Source: Holophaga sp. (GTDB taxonomy: Bacteria; Acidobacteriota; Holophagae; Holophagales; Holophagaceae). From it: a DNA stretch of 21,726 bases. How positions within the stretch are numbered: the stretch's first letter is position 1; each line of letters opens with the position of its first letter. Both the position numbers and the translations under genes were made by a program. The stretch covers positions 1-21,726 of the forward strand of contig JARLGP010000172.1 in the NCBI GenBank assembly GCA_031292735.1. Direction: 5' to 3'. The notes under the pieces are model-generated. The model was not told where the DNA came from and did no database searches. It was given only the letters and a program-made list of their open reading frames with translations. Positions 1-5,984 of the stretch are shown here, piece after piece.

Positions 1-374
1 CCGGCCAGCTTCTCCTCCAGCGCCTCCTTCACCCGCGCCTCCAGTTCCCCGTCCGAGGCGAACCGCAGCGCCACGAACTGGCCGGGCCGCAGTTCCCGGA
101 TCCGGCCGCGCAGGTCCTCGCCCAGCAGGGCCTGCATGCGCAGGGTCTCCTCCAGCCGGATCACCCGGTCCTGCACCCGCAGCGCGTAGATCCGCACCCG
201 CAGGAACAGTACGATCATGAACACCGAGGCGATGATCTGCCAGGCTCCTCCGTGCCCCCGGAACGGATGGACCACCGCCATGAGGAACAGCAGCACCACC
301 AGGCCCAGGCCCACGTAGTGGTACCAGGGGTCGATGCGCTTGTGGTTGGCGTAGCTCTGCACTTCCTCGGTCAT
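1..374 (-). CDS. DUF6526 family membrane protein (C-terminus cut by window edge)
   Basis: The reading frame opens with ATG at 374 and is still open at base 1, so the C-terminus is missing. About 124 residues are visible. Residues roughly 20-40 and 44-62 form two hydrophobic segments, with a short His/Gly-rich turn between them. A charged, probably helical cytosolic part follows, with the pattern RVQDRVIRLEETLR and then QFVALRFASDGELEARV. An N-terminal YANHKR-type motif, two membrane segments and a QDR..RLEE..R / ALRFASD pattern match what I recall of DUF6526. The biochemical function is unknown. A GAGGAG ribosome binding site lies 7 nt upstream of the ATG. The gene follows mog on the same strand after 58 bp and may be the last visible member of the tig-mog unit. 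The family call is from memory and moderately sure. Confidence 0.7.
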   Translation of the reverse strand, partial: MTEEVQSYANHKRIDPWYHYVGLGLVVLLFLMAVVHPFRGHGGAWQIIASVFMIVLFLRVRIYALRVQDRVIRLEETLRMQALLGEDLRGRIRELRPGQFVALRFASDGELEARVKEALEEKLA

Positions 375-432
375 GGCGGGCTCCTCGAATCGGCAGCCTC
401 CATCATGACTCCGGAACACCCTGGCTTGACGC

Positions 433-987
433 CTAACTTTTGGGCCGGAAGGCTTTGATCACTGTTTCGTCGGTATACAGGGATGGGCCGCCGGCCAGTT
501 CCAGGCAGTAGGGGATGGCCGGGAACACTGCCTCCAGGCACTCGCGGATGGAGCGCGGCTTGCCGGGCAGGTTGACGATCAGGCTGCTGCCGCGCAGCCC
601 GGCACACTGCCGGGACAGGATGGCGGTGGCCACGTACTGCAGGGACACGGCGCGCATGCGCTCGCCGAAGCCGTCCAGGATGCGCGAGCACACCGCCCGG
701 GTGGCCTCGGGGGTCACGTCCCGGGGGCTGGGCCCGGTGCCGCCGGTGGTGAGCACCAGGCAGCAGCCCTCGTCATCGCACAGGGCCTTGAGGGTCGCTT
801 CGATCTGGTCCTGCTCGTCCGGGATCAACCGGTAGACTTCCTCCCAGGGGGAAGCCAGGAAGCTGGTCAAGGTCTCCCGGATGGCCGGGCCGCTCAGGTC
901 CTGGTAGACCCCTGAGCTGGCCCGGTCCGAGATGGTGACGATGCCGATCCTGGCAGGCACCGCGGAGGGTCTAGTGCTCGTGCTCAT
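433..987 (-). CDS. mog: Molybdopterin adenylyltransferase (MogA/MoaB family)
   Basis: This 184-residue protein belongs to the MoCF-binding family. MogA adenylylates molybdopterin in the cytosol, activating it for molybdate insertion during molybdenum cofactor synthesis. Visible signatures are an N-terminal strand with ISDRASSG (about residues 19-26), the substrate-binding TTGGTG loop at about 80-85 followed by PRDVTPEAT, and a later LPGKP motif. Length is close to E. coli MogA (195). The ATG at 987 lies inside the end of tig, so the two genes overlap by 17 bp in different frames. No clear Shine-Dalgarno precedes it, which suggests translational coupling to tig. A GTG at residue 10 is an alternative start. 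No other molybdenum cofactor gene is in the window. MogA and MoaB are hard to separate by sequence alone. Confidence 0.9.
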   Translation of the reverse strand: MSTSTRPSAVPARIGIVTISDRASSGVYQDLSGPAIRETLTSFLASPWEEVYRLIPDEQDQIEATLKALCDDEGCCLVLTTGGTGPSPRDVTPEATRAVCSRILDGFGERMRAVSLQYVATAILSRQCAGLRGSSLIVNLPGKPRSIRECLEAVFPAIPYCLELAGGPSLYTDETVIKAFRPKS

Positions 988-2437
988 GGTCGCAGTCGGG
1001 GCCGTGGACGTGGCCTTCTTCGGCCGCGGGCACCACCGCGTCGGGGTCGCCGCCTTCCTGGTGCTCCAGCTCGCCGCCTTCCACGCCGCCCGCGTCGAAC
1101 CGGGCCGCGGGGACGCCGGACTCGCGCCGACGCTCCAGTTCCAGCAGGGCCTTGAAGGCCTCCTCGTCCAGCAGCTCCTCGGTGACGGTGGCCATGCCGA
1201 GGATGTGGGAGAAGATCTTGTCGGTGCGCACCCGGCCCTTGATCTCGTTGGTGGCGCCGCCCTCGTCCAGCTGCTTCTTGAAGGTCTCGAAGGGCTGCTG
1301 CACCTTGCGGTCGGCCATGAACTCCTTGATCTCGGCGTCCACTTCCTCGTCGCTCACCTGGATGTCCTCGGTGTTGCCGATGGCCTGGAGCAGGTAGCCG
1401 GATCGCACGGCCCGCTCGGCTTCACGCTGGCGGCTCTGCCGGTAGGCTTCCCAGTTGACCTTCTTGGGGTCGACCCCCTGGCGGGCCACCATCTCGCCGA
1501 ATTCCTGGCAGTAGTCGTTCAACTGCAGGGCCACCATGGAGCCGGGCACCTCGAAGGAGGTGGCGTCCAGGAAGCCCTCCAGGATGGTCTGGTGCGCCCG
1601 GGACAGGGCGTCGTTCTCGGCGGATTCCTCCAGCTCCTTGCGCACGGACTGCTTGAGTTCCTCCAGGTTGGCGTGGGGGCCCAGGTCCTTGGCGAAGTCG
1701 TCGTTCAGCTCGGGCACTTCCCGGCTGCGCAGGTCCTTCATCGTGGCCTCGTAGGCGATCGGCTTGCCGGCCATGGTCTTGTTGGCGTCCCCTTCGGGGA
1801 TGGTGATGGAGAACTTCCGGGATTCGTCCACCCGCATGCCGAGGATCTCGGCGTCGAACGGGCGGCCCTCGGCCAGCTGGATCACCTGGTCCTTGTAGTC
1901 CATGGCCTTCATGCCCTGGGGCTTCACCTTGATGTCCAGGGTGGCGTAATGGCCCAGCGCCGCGCCGGTGTCCTCCACGGGGATGAACTTGGCGGCCTCC
2001 TGGCGCATGGCCTCCAACTGCTCGGCCACGGCGGCGTCGTCGATCTTCCGCTTCTTCTTGGTGACCGCCAGGCCCTTGTACTCGGGGATGGTCACCTCGG
2101 GCGCAACGTCGAACAGCGCCTTGATCTTCCCTTCGGCGCCCTCCTTGAGCTCCACCTTTTCCAGGGCGGGGCGGGAGATGGGCTGGGTGCCGGCGGCGGT
2201 GGCGGCTTCCATGAAGTGCTTCTCGACCAGGGCTTCAGCCACTTCGGACTGGATCTCGCGCTCATAGCGGGACAGCAACACGGACTTGGGGGCCTTGCCG
2301 GGGCGGAATCCGGGGATCTTGACTTTCGGCGTCAGCTTGGCGATCACCTTGCTGAATTCAGCGGTCACCTCCGAAGCGGGAACAGTGACTTCCAGGGACT
2401 TCCGCGTGGCGGTGTGATGGGTAAGGCTGGATTGCAT
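971..2437 (-). CDS. tig: Trigger factor, ribosome-associated chaperone/PPIase, with His-rich tail
   Basis: Trigger factor binds ribosomal protein L23 at the exit tunnel and shields nascent chains; its FKBP-type domain has prolyl isomerase activity. The protein is 488 residues from the ATG at 2437, chosen because AGGAG lies about 6 nt upstream and the sequence then begins like other trigger factors. The ribosome-binding signature GFRPGKAP is at residues 43-50. The PPIase domain follows (about 155-250), then the helical C-terminal arms. The last 14 residues are unusual: GHVHGPDCDHEHEH, with five His and one Cys. A longer reading to 2485 would start 2 bp from the tRNA-Leu 3' end and is unlikely. 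tRNA-Leu lies 49 bp upstream, a neighbourhood I recall for tig in other bacteria. However, clpP is some 15 kb away rather than adjacent, and mog follows instead. Confidence 0.97.
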   Translation of the reverse strand: MQSSLTHHTATRKSLEVTVPASEVTAEFSKVIAKLTPKVKIPGFRPGKAPKSVLLSRYEREIQSEVAEALVEKHFMEAATAAGTQPISRPALEKVELKEGAEGKIKALFDVAPEVTIPEYKGLAVTKKKRKIDDAAVAEQLEAMRQEAAKFIPVEDTGAALGHYATLDIKVKPQGMKAMDYKDQVIQLAEGRPFDAEILGMRVDESRKFSITIPEGDANKTMAGKPIAYEATMKDLRSREVPELNDDFAKDLGPHANLEELKQSVRKELEESAENDALSRAHQTILEGFLDATSFEVPGSMVALQLNDYCQEFGEMVARQGVDPKKVNWEAYRQSRQREAERAVRSGYLLQAIGNTEDIQVSDEEVDAEIKEFMADRKVQQPFETFKKQLDEGGATNEIKGRVRTDKIFSHILGMATVTEELLDEEAFKALLELERRRESGVPAARFDAGGVEGGELEHQEGGDPDAVVPAAEEGHVHGPDCDHEHEH

Positions 2438-2486
2438 GGGTGCTCCTGCTGCGAGTTGGGAAAGGAGAAGCTGTGGGGCCGGCAAA

Positions 2487-2571
2487 TGGTGCGAATGGCG
2501 GGACTCGAACCCGCACGGTGTGAACCGCTGGAACCTAAATCCAGTGCGTCTACCAGTTCCGCCACATTCGC
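2487..2571 (-). tRNA. tRNA-Leu (anticodon UAG)
   Basis: The minus strand folds into an 85-nt class II tRNA. The acceptor arm pairs GCGAATG with CATTCGC, the CCA end is encoded, and a long variable arm is present as expected for leucine. The anticodon stem CTGGA/TCCAG encloses the loop TTTAGGT, giving anticodon TAG. The T-loop carries the usual TTCGAGT. It lies between tRNA-Arg and tig, all on the same strand, so it may be processed from a joint transcript. Confidence 0.97.
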
Positions 2572-2597
2572 ATGGTAAGCCTCGTCATGTCTGTTCG

Positions 2598-2674
2598 TGG
2601 TGCGCCCGGAGCGACTCGAACGCCCGACCCTCAGGTTCGAAGCCTGATGCTCTATCCAGCTGAGCTACGGGCGC
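2598..2674 (-). tRNA. tRNA-Arg (anticodon UCG)
   Basis: The minus strand gives a 77-nt cloverleaf. The acceptor GCGCCCG pairs with CGGGCGC and CCA is encoded. The D-arm is GCTC/GAGC and the T-loop is TTCGAGT. The anticodon stem TCAGG/CCTGA encloses CTTCGAA, so the anticodon is TCG. It precedes tRNA-Leu by 26 nt and follows the adenosine deaminase family gene by 39 nt. The intervening stretch is AT-rich for this genome and could hold a promoter, but I cannot define clean boxes. Confidence 0.97.
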
Positions 2675-2713
2675 ACACCGAATCCGCTATTTTGCCATAA
2701 AAGTGCTCGGAAT

Positions 2714-3679
2714 TCACGCGCCTTTAAGTTGAAGGCACCAGGCATCGGCATCGGAATGGGTGCGCACGGCCTCCAGCTCGGCCTGGCTGAGGCCCAGGCC
2801 CAGGGCCTGTTCCCATTCCCCGGGCAGGTCGCAGGGGATCACCCCGGGGTCGTCGGTGCCCAGGGCGCAGCGGACTCCGGCCCGGAGCATGGCGGGCAGG
2901 GGGTGCCCGCCCAGGTCCGGCACCAGCGCCCGGTTGGAGGTGATGCAGACGTCCACGGGGATCTTGCGCTCCGCCAGAAGCTCCAGGATGTCGGGATGGC
3001 TGGCGGCCCGGACCCCATGGACGATGCGCTCCACCCCGGCCTCCAGGATGGCCTCGCGCACGTTGCTGGCCGGTCCGTTCTCGCCGGCGTGGGCGGCCAG
3101 ACGCAGGCCGGCCTTGCGCGCCCGGTCGAACACCGGGGCCCAGTCCTTGAACGGGACGCCTTCCAGACCGCCGGTGGAGAAGCCGACCACCCAGGGGGGC
3201 AGCTCCGGCAGCACCAGGTCCAGCACTTCATGGCCGTGCTCGACCCCGAAGTGGTTGACCGCGTCGATGATGATGGCGATCTGCACGCCCTGGCTCCGGG
3301 CTTTCAGGATGCCTTCCTCCATGCCCCGCCACAGGGCGTCCAGGGTGAGGAACTGGCCCTGCTTCACCAGGAAGTGGGGGGAGAGCCACATGTCGATGCC
3401 CCGGGCCTGGCCCGGCACGGGCGGGGGCAGGCGCTCCACCGATGCCTGGATGGCCGAGGCCACCGCTTCGGAACTGCGCAGGAAGCCGCAGCCGAAGAAG
3501 AAAGCCCTGATGAACCCTTCAAAAGGTACCGCCTCGTTGCGCCACAGGGCCTCCAGGGCGCGGGGCGGGGTGAGCCCTTCATCCGCGGCGCGACGCTGGA
3601 CCCAGGCGGGATCCAGGCTGCCCTCCAGGTGGGTGTGCCGGTCGACCCGGACGCAGGGAGGCATGGCTGGCTGGCTCAT
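2714..3679 (-). CDS. Adenosine deaminase family protein (purine/aminofutalosine deaminase-like)
   Basis: This 321-residue protein is a metal-dependent amidohydrolase of the adenosine deaminase family, a cytosolic TIM barrel that hydrolyses the 6-amino group of purine nucleosides or related compounds. The catalytic set is intact: HTHLEGS with H15 and H17, HAGE with H197 and E200, HG with H221, TSN at 247-249 and TDDPG with D276 and D277. The start is ATG 3679, which overlaps the stop of the upstream zinc-ribbon gene as ATGA and implies translational coupling. A second Met at residue 6 is an alternative start. The open frame continues upstream to 3892 but there only mirrors the zinc-ribbon gene. 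Substrate cannot be fixed from sequence: adenosine, adenine and aminodeoxyfutalosine (menaquinone pathway) deaminases share these motifs. No futalosine-pathway neighbour is visible. Confidence 0.9.
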   Translation of the reverse strand: MSQPAMPPCVRVDRHTHLEGSLDPAWVQRRAADEGLTPPRALEALWRNEAVPFEGFIRAFFFGCGFLRSSEAVASAIQASVERLPPPVPGQARGIDMWLSPHFLVKQGQFLTLDALWRGMEEGILKARSQGVQIAIIIDAVNHFGVEHGHEVLDLVLPELPPWVVGFSTGGLEGVPFKDWAPVFDRARKAGLRLAAHAGENGPASNVREAILEAGVERIVHGVRAASHPDILELLAERKIPVDVCITSNRALVPDLGGHPLPAMLRAGVRCALGTDDPGVIPCDLPGEWEQALGLGLSQAELEAVRTHSDADAWCLQLKGA

Positions 3680-3969
3680 TCGTCGTAATCGTCCATCTGC
3701 AGGTCTCCCGGATCCACTCCCTCGGCCCGGGCCCCGGAGATGCCCAGGCTTTCTTCCAGGGTATCCTCGCCGGCGGCGTCGGCATCCACTTCCGGCACGA
3801 AATCGTCCTCGATCTGCAGCACTACCTTTTCCTTCTTGACCGCCTTGGGCTTGGCCGGGGCTTCTTTCTGGTTCGCCCCGCACTTGGGGCACAACGCTTC
3901 GGTCTTGGTGAAGTCATAGAACTTCGCCCCGCAGCTGAAACAAGTCCACTTTTTACCCAAATTCGCCAT
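3676..3969 (-). CDS. Small FYDLN-type zinc-ribbon protein
   Basis: This 97-residue protein has one zinc ribbon at its N-terminus, C10-x2-C13 and C27-x2-C30. The family hallmark follows the first Cys pair: FYDF where the usual motif is FYDLN. After a short Lys/Ala/Pro stretch (about 34-47) the remaining half is strongly acidic, ending in DDYDE. This matches what I know as the FYDLN_acid / TIGR02300 family, whose function is not established; the name reflects motif plus acidic tail. The ATG at 3969 lies at the left edge of a 95-bp intergenic stretch, with GAGG about 4 nt upstream (GAGGGAGCC-ATG). Its stop overlaps the start of the deaminase gene by ATGA. Binding to nucleic acid or a protein partner is possible but unproven. 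Confidence 0.85.
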   Translation of the reverse strand: MANLGKKWTCFSCGAKFYDFTKTEALCPKCGANQKEAPAKPKAVKKEKVVLQIEDDFVPEVDADAAGEDTLEESLGISGARAEGVDPGDLQMDDYDE

Positions 3970-4033
3970 GGCTCCCTCAATCCCGTCAAAGGATCAAGGA
4001 TTTACCATGTTTCCAGGCCGTTGTCACCAGGGA

Positions 4034-4073
4034 GAAAAAATATTTTTTCCATGACACCCGGTCCTCACCGGGT
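4034..4073 (-). terminator. Hairpin plus A/T palindrome at the end of the GAF-like gene
   Basis: On the minus strand the sequence ACCCGGT-GAGG-ACCGGGT (4073-4056) forms a perfect 7-bp stem with a 4-nt loop. The TGA stop of the GAF-like gene lies at 4067-4065, at the loop. About 7 nt later comes the 16-bp palindrome GAAAAAATATTTTTTC (4049-4034), which supplies a run of six T. A stem followed by a T-run resembles an intrinsic terminator, but the T-run is separated from the stem by about 15 nt, so this is not a textbook case. The A/T palindrome could instead be part of the promoter region of the zinc-ribbon gene that starts at 3969. Confidence 0.45.
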
Positions 4074-5093
4074 CGCCCAGGGGGCTGGACCGAGGCGGGC
4101 GGGGTTCCCAGCGCATAGCTGCTGGACCACGGTCTTGTAGAAAATCTGGTGTTGGCTTTCCAATTCGGCCCCGTACCGTTCCACGAAGGAAGCCCGGCTC
4201 CGATCCAATTCGTCCCTCATGGCGGCATAGAGGTTGCCCTGACTTTGCCCTTGGGCGACCTTGGCCGGGAAGTACAGCTCGATGTCGCCGACCAGCACCC
4301 GGGCGCTGCGCTCGGCGTTGATGCGGACCATGGGATCCAGCGCCGGCACGCCGGTTTCGGCAATGGGGTCGGGGATCCGCTGGGTGAGCACCGAGGGCTG
4401 GGCCGCGGTATGGGCCACCCGCTCCTCCTCCCGGGCCCCGGCCAGCGCCGTGAGCCGGGCTTCCGCCCCCAGGGCGACGGCCCGCAGGTAGCTGGGATGG
4501 GTCAGCCCCGGCTGCGGCCCGCTGTCCACCAGCAGCAGGGCCACGGTCTTGCGCCGCAGATGGAGCGGGATGATGCGCAGCGCAGGGGCCGGGGTCTGGC
4601 TGAGCGGGCCCAGCAGGGCCAGGTAGGCCGGGCCCGGGGCGGCGACCAGGCCGGTCTGGCCATGGATCAGCTGCTCCAGGTCGGGCGGCGGCACCACGGG
4701 AACCCCCAGCTTGGGGTGGTCCGCCTCGAATCCTCGGTGGGCATAGAGGGTGGCGATGCCCTGCTTGATGACGAACAGGGCGCTCCGCTGGCCGAAGCGC
4801 ATGATCGCCTCCAGCAGGCGCTTGAGCACCTCGCCCTGGGTGGCGGCTTCCGCCATGAGGTCCAGCCCGGCGCCCAGGTCGGCGTCGGTGTCCCTTTCGG
4901 CCGCCGGCGGGGCGGGCGGCACCATGGACAGGATGCGATCCACCAGCGCGGCGTCCGGCGCCGACGGCGCCTCGTCCAGCGCGGCAAGCACCCTCTCCCG
5001 GAGCGCCAGCTGCCGGTCATCCACCCACTGTTGAAGCACGTTCTTCAGTCCGGCTTGATTGCTTTCGTCCATAGCGGTCTCGGGTTTACCCAT
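4065..5093 (-). CDS. GAF-like signalling protein with conserved C-terminal module, divergent from partner-switching cassette
   Basis: I do not recognise a named gene. From ATG 5093 the protein has 342 residues; ATG 5072 is an equally plausible start, and neither has a strong ribosome binding site. Residues about 12-60 are helical and end in a Pro/Ala-rich linker. Residues about 75-215 look like a GAF-type sensor fold: a helix LDLMAEAATQGEVLKRLLEAI, then alternating strands including RSALFVIKQGIATLYAHRGF and KTVALLLVDS. Residues about 256-335 contain ARVLVGDIELYFPAKVAQG followed by NLYAAMRDELDRSRASFVERY, a helical module I recall from acidobacterial GAF and zinc-ribbon proteins. No signal peptide or membrane segment is seen. 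It is transcribed away from the STAS gene across a 105-bp gap, so it may feed the same pathway; that is inference. Confidence 0.75.
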   Translation of the reverse strand: MGKPETAMDESNQAGLKNVLQQWVDDRQLALRERVLAALDEAPSAPDAALVDRILSMVPPAPPAAERDTDADLGAGLDLMAEAATQGEVLKRLLEAIMRFGQRSALFVIKQGIATLYAHRGFEADHPKLGVPVVPPPDLEQLIHGQTGLVAAPGPAYLALLGPLSQTPAPALRIIPLHLRRKTVALLLVDSGPQPGLTHPSYLRAVALGAEARLTALAGAREEERVAHTAAQPSVLTQRIPDPIAETGVPALDPMVRINAERSARVLVGDIELYFPAKVAQGQSQGNLYAAMRDELDRSRASFVERYGAELESQHQIFYKTVVQQLCAGNPARLGPAPWATR

Positions 5094-5198
5094 GATACTA
5101 CCCGAACCGGGGCCGCCGTTCCGGGAATCCCGCTGCTCCGCGGCTGGCAATTCTTTCATGGGGGCGATAGGATTCAGCGAGGTTCTTGGAGCAGATGC

Positions 5199-5552
5199 AT
5201 GGCTGACCTTTTCATCCAGGTCCACGAGGTGGACGGCGTGGCGGTGCTGAGGCCGGAAGGCTTCATCAACGCCCATACGGTCCGGCAGTTCGAGGGGGCC
5301 ATGGAAACGCTGGTCCATGCCGGCAAATACACGATCTTGTTGGATTGTATATTGCTTAATTATATCAGTTCAGCGGGTCTTGGGGCCATAATGGGGCTGA
5401 TTGAAACCGTTCGGGATAACGGAGGGGACATCCTGCTCTGCAATCTCCAGAAAAATGTCCATGAAATCTTCGATACCCTGGGCTTCACCGAGCTTTACCG
5501 TGTGTTCGCAACCGAAGAGGAAGCTTTGCAAAGTTTGAACGGGACGATCTGA
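5199..5552 (+). CDS. STAS-domain anti-sigma factor antagonist (RsbV/SpoIIAA-like)
   Basis: This 117-residue single-domain STAS protein is the antagonist of a partner-switching module. In such systems the unphosphorylated antagonist binds the kinase and frees the sigma factor or other target. The phosphorylation loop reads NYISSAGLGAI at residues 54-64; S58 aligns with the phospho-acceptor Ser of SpoIIAA/RsbV. The start is ATG 5199, with GGAG 7 nt upstream. The upstream open frame only mirrors the minus-strand gene. The stop TGA is followed directly by the GTG of the kinase gene. Codon use is odd: around 5337-5395 it uses TTG, TGT, ATA, CTT, AAT and TAT, rare in its neighbours, and local GC falls sharply. 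The antagonist call is sure; the target is unknown because no sigma factor is in view. Confidence 0.95.
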   Translation: MADLFIQVHEVDGVAVLRPEGFINAHTVRQFEGAMETLVHAGKYTILLDCILLNYISSAGLGAIMGLIETVRDNGGDILLCNLQKNVHEIFDTLGFTELYRVFATEEEALQSLNGTI

Positions 5553-5984
5553 GTGCGCAATCCGGCTGAACCCGAATCCTTCCGGCTGGTCATACCGAGC
5601 CAGACCCGCTATCTGAACCTAGTGACCGGGATGGCCAAGCGCGCTTCCATGGTCGCCGGCATGGACGACGCCACCTCGGCCAAGATCTCCATCGCCGTGG
5701 ACGAGGCGGTCACCAACGTGATCGTCCACGCCTACAGCGGCGAGGCCGACCACCTGGTGGACATCGAGCTGCGCTTCCTGCCCCAGGCCCTGGAGGTGCA
5801 CATCCACCACACCGGACGGCCCATCCGGGACAACGAGGTGGTGCTGCCGGATCCCAAGGAATACGTCAAACACCCCCGCAAGGGGGGGCTTGGGCTGCTC
5901 CTCATGAGCCGTTTTATGGACGAGATCCGTTTCATCGAAACCGGCGAGGGCAGCGAGTGCCTCATGATCAAGCGCGTGGTGTGA
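5553..5984 (+). CDS. Anti-sigma factor serine kinase, HATPase (RsbW/SpoIIAB-like) with altered G1 box
   Basis: This 143-residue GHKL ATPase would phosphorylate the STAS protein encoded just upstream and bind the sigma factor or other target. The N-box is DEAVTNVIVHAY (residues 50-61), with E51 and N55 in place. The G2 region is KGGLGLLLMSRFMDEI (110-125). Where RsbW-type kinases have an Asp-x-Gly motif contacting adenine (typically I-R-D-x-G-R-P), this protein reads IHHTGRP (84-90), putting H86 at the Asp position. The GTG start at 5553 abuts the stop of the STAS gene and has only a weak upstream GGGACG, so coupling is likely. Its stop overlaps the GTG of the phosphatase gene (GTGA). Whether it still binds ATP normally is open. 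Confidence 0.93.
   Translation: MRNPAEPESFRLVIPSQTRYLNLVTGMAKRASMVAGMDDATSAKISIAVDEAVTNVIVHAYSGEADHLVDIELRFLPQALEVHIHHTGRPIRDNEVVLPDPKEYVKHPRKGGLGLLLMSRFMDEIRFIETGEGSECLMIKRVV

Noticed and set aside
2438..2485. N-terminal extension of tig to an upstream ATG at 2485
   Set aside because: It would put the start 2 bp from the tRNA-Leu 3' end and skip the good AGGAG site before 2437; the added residues do not resemble trigger factor.
932..2578. Long plus-strand open frame of 548 codons opposite tig
   Set aside because: It is low-complexity, Gly/Leu/His-rich and an antisense mirror of the tig codons; it runs through the tRNA-Leu gene. No domain or ribosome binding site supports it.
5094..5198. 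Possible sigma-54 promoter (TGGCAATTCTTTCA) before the STAS gene
   Set aside because: The -24 part is partly matched but the -12 TTGC element is missing, so it is not supported.
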